This document shows positions 40,465 to 45,019 of a DNA stretch of 45,019 bases, one piece after another (the stretch's first letter is position 1; each line of letters opens with the position of its first letter). Source of the stretch: CAZVWH01 sp964631175 (GTDB lineage Bacteria > Planctomycetota > Phycisphaerae > Sedimentisphaerales > Anaerobacaceae); the NCBI GenBank assembly GCA_964631175.1, contig CAZVWH010000011.1, positions 1 to 45,019 on the forward strand. The letters run 5' to 3'. The notes under the pieces were generated by a model. The model was not told the DNA's origin. It was given only the letters and a program-made list of their open reading frames with translations, and did no database searches. The translations under genes and the position numbers were made by a program.

Positions 40465-40493
40465 TTGCTTGCTGGCGCTATTTTTGTTAAAAT
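40465..40493 (+). promoter_or_regulatory. Weak sigma-70-like promoter before the DUF1573 gene
   Basis: TTGCTT (40465-40470) and TAAAAT (40488-40493) are 17 bases apart, about 57 bases before the start codon. The -35 match is poor. The gap 40253-40549 holds no gene. Confidence 0.25.
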
Positions 40494-40549
40494 AATTAAG
40501 ATGTTGCATAGCAAACAGTTATATTACAATCTTTTTTGGAGGTAGTAAT

Positions 40550-41572
40550 ATGAAACGCAATTATGCGACATTAATTTTACTGTTTGTCAATTTCGTTTTA
40601 CTCTTAAACATCGGTTGCCAAAGTCCCGAAAAAAAACTTGAAGCCGCATTGGAAGCTCAGCTCACGCCAATTATTACCTTTGACAAGGTAGCCCACGACT
40701 TCGGCGAAGTCGGTCCAGAGCAAAAGATAACCACTGAATTCAAATTTACAAACTCAGGAAATGGCTTGTTGATAATCAACGAAGTAGATTCCTGTTGCGG
40801 CGTCACTGTTACATTAGACAAGAAAGAATATGCGCTTGGCGAAAGCGGAACCTTGAAAATTAATTACACTTCGGGCAAGTACCTCGGTTCAGTAATGAGA
40901 CGACTGTATGTGTATAGTAACGATAAAGCAAAGCCCAAGGTAGCGCTGACCCTCAAAGCCGAAATAGTACCGAAAGTTGCCTGGGAGCCTCAGAGTTTCA
41001 AGCTCTTGCTTAACAGGGACAATACTATCTGTCCAAAGATTACCATCAGGAGTTTAGATAATCAGCTGTTTTCCATTGCTGCTTTCAAATCGACCCTTAA
41101 CTGTATAACTGCCGATGTAGATTCCTCAGTGAAAGCGGCAAAGTTTGTTCTTAAACCCAAGATTAATATGGACAAGATTCAAGAAAATATGAGGGGATTT
41201 GTCCATATTAGCCTGACCCATCCCGAATGGAAAACGGTCGCTATACCCTTTGATGTGCCACCAAAGTTTACAATTAAGCCGGCTCAGATAATCATCCTTA
41301 ATGCCGAACCTAATAAACCTATGCAACGATCAATCCGAATAGTCAACAACTATGCCGGCGATTTTGAAGTTGAAACCGTGTCATCACAGAATAATCTCAT
41401 CAGGCTTCTCAGTCAGACAAAAGTTGAAAACAGCTATCAGTTTGAGCTGGGAATAACTCCGCCTAATATTGAAGGCCAAGGGCAAATTTTCACAGATATT
41501 CTTCTTATAAATATAAAAGGCGGACAGAAAATAGAGATTCCCTGTCATGGATTCTATTTGATAAAAGAGTGA
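40550..41572 (+). CDS. DUF1573 lipoprotein
   Basis: The 340-residue protein has a lipoprotein signal with the lipobox LLNIGC. A DUF1573 domain follows (FDKVAHDFGEVGPEQKITTEF, then SCCGVTVTLDKKEY), an immunoglobulin-like fold that is abundant in planctomycetes and Bacteroidetes. A second similar domain lies at about residues 230-335. The exact role is unknown; surface or periplasmic scaffolding is likely. GGAGG seven bases upstream of the ATG fixes the start. Confidence 0.85.
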   Translation: MKRNYATLILLFVNFVLLLNIGCQSPEKKLEAALEAQLTPIITFDKVAHDFGEVGPEQKITTEFKFTNSGNGLLIINEVDSCCGVTVTLDKKEYALGESGTLKINYTSGKYLGSVMRRLYVYSNDKAKPKVALTLKAEIVPKVAWEPQSFKLLLNRDNTICPKITIRSLDNQLFSIAAFKSTLNCITADVDSSVKAAKFVLKPKINMDKIQENMRGFVHISLTHPEWKTVAIPFDVPPKFTIKPAQIIILNAEPNKPMQRSIRIVNNYAGDFEVETVSSQNNLIRLLSQTKVENSYQFELGITPPNIEGQGQIFTDILLINIKGGQKIEIPCHGFYLIKE

Positions 41573-41707
41573 AGCTCCACGGCTTTATCCGCCTATGGCG
41601 GATGGCATCCTCACATACCTGCCTGCGCGTAGCCGCTTCGGCGAAACCCGCCGAAGCATACCCTCCTTCGCCAAGGCTGTGGAGGATTACCCTTTTCGCA
41701 TTCATCC

Positions 41708-41782
41708 ACCCCCGCTCTTGCTTCGCCTGCCCCCGCGTCTGCCGACGCGAGTCGGGGCGGCGGGCAAGAAGCTGCAGGGGTG
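41708..41782. repeat. GC-rich double hairpin, occupied by the 39-bp element
   Basis: The flanks ACCCCCGCTCTTGCTTCGC and AAGAAGCTGCAGGGG match the hairpin at 8736-8770. Confidence 0.7.
41727..41765. mobile_element. 39-bp palindromic element, third copy
   Basis: It contains CCCCCGCGTC, GACGC and CGGGGCGGCGGG and sits in the loop of the double hairpin after CTTGCTTCGC. The corresponding empty loop is at 8746-8758. Confidence 0.75.
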
Positions 41783-41892
41783 GCTTTCTGCGAAGGCGGG
41801 TAAATATCCTGCACTAATCAACTATGAGCAGATACCTTCTTCGCCGAGATGCCCAGGTTAATCGATCCTAATCAAAAACCGGTCTGGATTGA

Positions 41893-42108
41893 ATCAATAG
41901 GCGTCTCTATAACGCGAAACATAATGGCGAATTTCCAAATGAATTAAGCAATAACACCGACATATATATACTTGATGACCCTGTTATTGAGACACCATGT
42001 ACATATCGCCGTTCCGGCTCTAAAGCCGTTTTGGAAGTACCCGCTCTGGAAAAAGTATCGTCTAAATATATAGTGTGTTATAAACTAAGATTTAAAAAAA
42101 CGATATAA
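41893..42108 (+). pseudogene. Remnant of a secreted or prepilin-type protein C-terminus
   Basis: A 71-codon frame without any start codon reads LYNAKHNGEFPNELSN, LDDPVIETPCTYRRSG and SKYIVCYKLRF before TAA. The order N-G-E-F-P, then Asp-Pro with Cys, then IVCY recalls the C-terminal part of planctomycete proteins that follow prepilin-like leaders. The 5' part is missing, replaced by repeats. It precedes an intact prepilin gene. Homology is by impression. Confidence 0.45.
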
Positions 42109-42263
42109 GATAAGCAAAAAACAAGACTTGCATCCATAGACATCCTTAGTAATGCTGGAAGCTATGGCTGCCGGCCACGTACAGCACATGCAGAAAATAT
42201 CGCATTTTTATCCCTCCAATGTGTAATAATTGGCCAAAAACAAAAAATTCGTCTAAAGTTTTG

Positions 42264-42292
42264 TTGCATAATTTTAAGGTGTGCTGTATAAT
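42264..42292 (+). promoter_or_regulatory. Sigma-70-like promoter for the prepilin gene
   Basis: TTGCAT (42264-42269) and a perfect TATAAT (42287-42292) are separated by 17 bases. Transcription would start near 42299, leaving a leader of about 70 bases before the ATG. Confidence 0.5.
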
Positions 42293-42370
42293 TATACTGA
42301 AAAAAGTTACTTATTAAACCAAGTTTAAACGAGAATGTCAGATGATAAGAGTTTTCAAAGAAAGGAGATA

Positions 42371-43216
42371 ATGACTATGCGAAAACGAAAAGGTTTTACA
42401 TTGATTGAGCTTTTGGTCGTTATCGCTATCATTGCATTATTGATGTCGATATTGATGCCTGCACTGAATCGGGTGAAGAAACAAGCCAGAACAATAGGGT
42501 GCATAGGAAACCTCAAGCAATGGGGCCTCATATCTTCAATGTACACCCAGGAAAACGATGGCAAGTTCTGGAGCGGACAAGATGGCACAGGCTGGTGGTG
42601 GATAGCTGAGCTTGAAGCTCGCTATCAGAGTTACAAGAGAAACAAGCTATGGTTTTGCCCTACGGCCACAAAACCTATAACTGACAAAAATGGTAATCCA
42701 GCCCCCACGCTTAACATTTTCAACGCTTGGGGTATCTACAATCGTGGCGATTACACGGCTCTAAACCCAGATGGCATTGCAGGCAGCTACGGTATAAATG
42801 GTTATGTCCTCGCGCCAAAAAATCCTAACCCGCGAGGCACCGATGACAGCGCCACTGTGGATAACTGGACGACCCCGAATGTGCACGGAGCAGCCAACAT
42901 ACCGCTGTTCTTAGATGCACTGCGTTTCGACCTCTTCCCACAAGAGAATAATCCTCCTGAACAGGATCAATTCTCTGCTTGGACGGCCGACAATAGTATG
43001 GCCCGTTGCTGCATTGATCGGCATAATGGATACGTAGGCTGTGTATTCGTGGATTTTTCCGTGCGAAAGGTCGGTCTTAAGGAGCTGTGGACATTAAAGT
43101 GGCACAGGACATTTAACACAGCGGGCCCATGGACTCAGAGCGGTGGTACTATTACAAGTGATTGGCCGGATTGGATTAGACCTTATAAAGCTTATAGAGC
43201 TTATAGAGACTTCTAA
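42371..43216 (+). CDS. Prepilin-type secreted protein, DUF1559-like
   Basis: The protein of about 281 residues starts with the methylation/cleavage signature KGFTLIELLVVIAIIALLMS followed by MPALNRVKKQAR. A membrane helix precedes a soluble domain with MYTQENDGKFWSG, LWFCPTA, GSYGINGYVL and DRHNGYVGCVFVDFSVRKVG. The last recalls the H-X9-DG motif of this very expanded planctomycete family. It is probably cleaved by a prepilin peptidase and exposed on the surface. AAAGGAG lies three bases before the ATG at 42371 and nine before the ATG at 42377; either is possible. Confidence 0.9.
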   Translation: MTMRKRKGFTLIELLVVIAIIALLMSILMPALNRVKKQARTIGCIGNLKQWGLISSMYTQENDGKFWSGQDGTGWWWIAELEARYQSYKRNKLWFCPTATKPITDKNGNPAPTLNIFNAWGIYNRGDYTALNPDGIAGSYGINGYVLAPKNPNPRGTDDSATVDNWTTPNVHGAANIPLFLDALRFDLFPQENNPPEQDQFSAWTADNSMARCCIDRHNGYVGCVFVDFSVRKVGLKELWTLKWHRTFNTAGPWTQSGGTITSDWPDWIRPYKAYRAYRDF

Positions 43217-43234
43217 AACAGCTAACAGCAAAGC

Positions 43235-43253
43235 ACGTCTTTGAGAAAGACGT
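43235..43253 (+). terminator. Possible hairpin terminator after the prepilin gene
   Basis: ACGTCTTT and AAAGACGT pair perfectly around GAG, 19 bases after the stop. There is no T-run, so a factor-independent terminator is doubtful. Confidence 0.3.
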
Positions 43254-43290
43254 ATGTATTTAAGCCGCAGTGGTGGTGATAGGGTATGTA

Positions 43291-43330
43291 GAATTCATAG
43301 AGCAGCTCTATGATAAAAAATGCTGAATTC
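43291..43330. repeat. Nested inverted repeat in the leader region
   Basis: CATAGAG and CTCTATG pair around CAG, and GAATTC occurs at both ends (43291-43296 and 43325-43330). It may fold in the leader RNA of the following gene. No known riboswitch is recognised. Confidence 0.35.
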
Positions 43331-43359
43331 TAATGAGAAGTTCGAGCGGCGGAGGTAAT

Positions 43360-43509
43360 ATGTTTACATCTCAGTTAACAGCCCATATAGGGCTTTCGCT
43401 CGTCCGGCTGGAGTCGAAAAGGAAGGAGGCAACGTCAGGGCATATCGAAGTTCTTTTTTCAGAACGGAGGAAAGCAAAGGTACAATTTCTTATAGGTTTT
43501 TCTATCTGA
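43360..43509 (+). CDS. Possible 49-residue leader peptide upstream of the LamG gene
   Basis: An ATG at 43360 preceded by GGAGG at four to five bases opens a 49-codon frame ending at TGA 43507-43509. The product is basic (KRKEATSGH, SERRKAK) with no family that I recognise. It lies within the 379-base gap before the LamG gene, 86 bases from its start. It could be a small protein, a regulatory leader or chance. Confidence 0.35.
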   Translation: MFTSQLTAHIGLSLVRLESKRKEATSGHIEVLFSERRKAKVQFLIGFSI

Positions 43510-43595
43510 GAAGAAGTTGTCGAAGGCAATTAGTGTATTGGTGTCTGGCCAAAGCACGTTGACAATAATTTTAGTTTTTTGAAGGGAGGATTATT

Positions 43596-45019
43596 ATGGG
43601 CAAGAAATTGATTTATTTAACCTGCCTTGTTTTAGTAGCAAGCATGGCAGGTAACGCCTCAGCCGAGATCGTCGGTCACTGGAAGCTCGATGAAGGTTCC
43701 GGCACCATTGCGACAGACTCTATCGGTGGCCATGATGGAACCTTGATTGGTAACACAGCTTGGGTCGCAGAAGGAAAGTTAGGTGGAGCACTACAGTTCG
43801 ACGGTGATGGTGACTATGTGGACTGCGGAAACGATCCTGTGTTCAATCCAGAGGGTAGCTTCAGCGTCACGATATGGTCATACATTAGTGACTGGGGCTC
43901 GCCCTGGGGTAGGTCTATATTCAGCAAGGGTGGTGATGCTGATGCCGCTGGTAGAATGGGCTGGGCAATACGAAGGCACGGAGAAGACACCCTATGCTTT
44001 ACGTGTGCAGGCCTTACAACAACAGAGGAGATAGGAACCAACATATTGGGTAACACGGCAGCGCCAATGAATGAATGGTTTCACATTGCCTGCGTATATG
44101 AAATCGATAACATGGCGTACATTTATATTAATGGAGAAGCTGACGCAAGCTATGCCGCTACAGGGACAATAACACCCGGCACCGGCGATCCCAGTGTGTA
44201 TATAGGAACCAGAAGCAGCGGTGCTGGTACCGCGCCGGATTCGTGGGATGCATCCTACTTCAACGGTATGCTCGATGATGCGCGCTTCTATAACCATGCA
44301 GTGACCGAGGTGGATGTTAAGCTGATTATGGAAGGTAAAGAAGCAAAGCCGACTACGATGGCTGCTAATCCAAAACCTGCTAATAATGCCGTAGAAGTAC
44401 CAAGGGATGTTATCCTTAGCTGGGGGCCGGGATCCTTCACTGAAACGCATGATGTGTACTTCGGAACAGCTTTAGACGATGTCAACGAAGCCAGCAGAAC
44501 CGATCCGCGGAGCGTCCTCCTGAGTCAAAACCAAGACGCTACAACTTATGATCCTGAAGGTCTTCTCGAATTCAACCAGACCTATTACTGGCGGGTCGAT
44601 GAGATCAATGATGTGGACCCGAATAGTCCCTGGAAAGGCGACCTCTGGAGCTTTACGGTAGCCAACTTTACAGTAGTGGACAACTTTGAAGATTATAACG
44701 ACACCACTAATAAAATATACGATACATGGACAGACTACTTTGTGAATAACACAGGCATGACTGTGGGTCACCTTGATCCTCCTTTTGCCGAGCAAGGTAT
44801 AGTTCGCAGTGGCTCTCAATCCATGTACATGCGTTACGACAACGATGGCACTATAAATGAGGGGACCGAGTTAGAGCAGATCGGGACACTCACTTATTCT
44901 GAAGCAGAACGCCCGTGGGAGGATGCTCAAGACTGGACAGCAAACGGCGCTGATTCCTTAACGCTGTGGCTGCGAGGCTTATCGGCATCTGTTGGCAGCT
45001 TCACCCCTGAGGGGCAAGC
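43596..45019 (+). CDS. Secreted LamG (concanavalin-like) protein, cut by the window end
   Basis: A signal peptide (MGKKLIYLTCLVLVASMAG, cleavage after ASA) is followed by a LamG/jellyroll domain (about residues 25-245). It begins IVGHWKLDEGSG and includes GGALQFDGDGDYVDCG, EWFHIACVYE and GMLDDARFYNHAV. A fibronectin-like module follows (PKPANNAVEVPRDVILSW to YYWRVDEIND). A third module opens with VDNFEDYND and SGSQSMYMRYDN. This three-module plan is typical of large planctomycete surface proteins and probably binds carbohydrate. GGGAGG lies six bases before the ATG. The frame is open to the last base, so the C-terminus, including any sorting signal, is missing. Confidence 0.93.
   Translation, partial: MGKKLIYLTCLVLVASMAGNASAEIVGHWKLDEGSGTIATDSIGGHDGTLIGNTAWVAEGKLGGALQFDGDGDYVDCGNDPVFNPEGSFSVTIWSYISDWGSPWGRSIFSKGGDADAAGRMGWAIRRHGEDTLCFTCAGLTTTEEIGTNILGNTAAPMNEWFHIACVYEIDNMAYIYINGEADASYAATGTITPGTGDPSVYIGTRSSGAGTAPDSWDASYFNGMLDDARFYNHAVTEVDVKLIMEGKEAKPTTMAANPKPANNAVEVPRDVILSWGPGSFTETHDVYFGTALDDVNEASRTDPRSVLLSQNQDATTYDPEGLLEFNQTYYWRVDEINDVDPNSPWKGDLWSFTVANFTVVDNFEDYNDTTNKIYDTWTDYFVNNTGMTVGHLDPPFAEQGIVRSGSQSMYMRYDNDGTINEGTELEQIGTLTYSEAERPWEDAQDWTANGADSLTLWLRGLSASVGSFTPEGQ

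Larger units (their letters stand above)
41573..41892. other. Gene-free stretch filled with palindromic repeats
   Basis: It contains TCCGCCTATGGCGGA (41588-41602), a GCTTCGGCG/CGCCGAAGC hairpin (about 41634-41658), and a TTCGCC-rich stem near 41670. The double hairpin at 41708-41782 carries the 39-bp insert described separately. No gene was seen. Confidence 0.6.

Noticed and set aside
43559..43564. TTGACA as a -35 box for the LamG gene
   Set aside because: No -10 hexamer follows at 16-18 bases and the site is too close to the start codon.
43217..43595. Riboswitch in the leader of the LamG gene
   Set aside because: Two hairpins and purine-rich stretches are present, but no consensus of a riboswitch class I know (cobalamin, c-di-GMP, TPP, SAM) could be matched.
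1..45019. tRNA, rRNA genes and CRISPR arrays
   Set aside because: Intergenic regions were scanned for T-arm motifs and regularly spaced direct repeats. None were found; the repeats present are palindromic and dispersed.

Overview
The window looks like chromosomal DNA from an uncultured planctomycete, most likely of the Phycisphaerae/Sedimentisphaerales type. This is inferred from several features: a DUF1559-like prepilin with the planctomycete GFTLIELLVVIAIIALLMS leader, a LamG protein with the planctomycete PKPANNAVEVP and VDNFEDY modules, BamD- and LptE-like outer-membrane genes, a DUF1573 lipoprotein, and secreted polysaccharide-degrading enzymes (GH16, GH2). No rRNA, tRNA or CRISPR array was found.

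Layout. Positions 173-3323 (minus strand) carry a secreted CBM96/DNRLRE-like protein, a GGQ release-factor-like protein, a REP-associated transposase (RAYT) between two inverted REP hairpins, and a GH16 glucanase. Positions 3529-4196 hold two palindromic mini-elements and a small SAP-like gene. Positions 4470-6444 encode TsaD and LarB. Positions 6744-9573 form a defence-like island on the minus strand: a class III nucleotide cyclase, a small antitoxin-like protein and an Mrr-type nuclease, preceded by a HEPN/MNT toxin-antitoxin pair. Positions 10083-15883 hold nnrD, an AhpD-like protein, a sodium/solute symporter followed by a galactokinase-like gene (a probable galactose uptake unit), and pyrK. 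A type II restriction-modification cassette (16339-18338) separates pyrK from pyrD, and a decayed second pyrK 3' end lies in front of it. Positions 19414-26726 hold an AbiU2-like HEPN protein, a hypothetical gene, yggU, a MATE exporter, a transglutaminase-TPR protein, and rsmD-cca. Positions 27271-31669 (minus) hold a repeat-riddled GH2 enzyme and the ykgJ-hisS-PD-(D/E)XK operon. Positions 32035-45019 (plus) hold a pseudopilin, bamD-like, lptE-like, ftsH, dsbD, nth, LOG, a DUF1573 protein, a DUF1559-like prepilin and a truncated LamG protein.

The most striking property is the density and variety of short palindromic elements. At least seven kinds occur: RAYT-linked REP pairs; a MITE with 14-bp terminal inverted repeats and 9-bp target duplications; a 90-bp element with 16-bp perfect inverted ends; a 97-bp GTCATTGCGAG element; a CCCGCGAAAGCGGGAA element; a CCTGTCCTGAGC..GTCGAAGG element of about 22 bases; and a 39-bp element seen in two occupied and two matching empty sites. 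Several sit in hairpin loops of other elements. Several are translated in frame inside real genes (GH2, pyrK, the PD-(D/E)XK gene, the bamD-like gene, dsbD), like the palindromic elements known from Rickettsia.

The second theme is defence: the cyclase/nuclease operon, HEPN/MNT flanked by 14-bp direct repeats, the R-M cassette and the AbiU2-like gene all lie within 14 kb. Functions are read from motifs by eye; no database search was possible.
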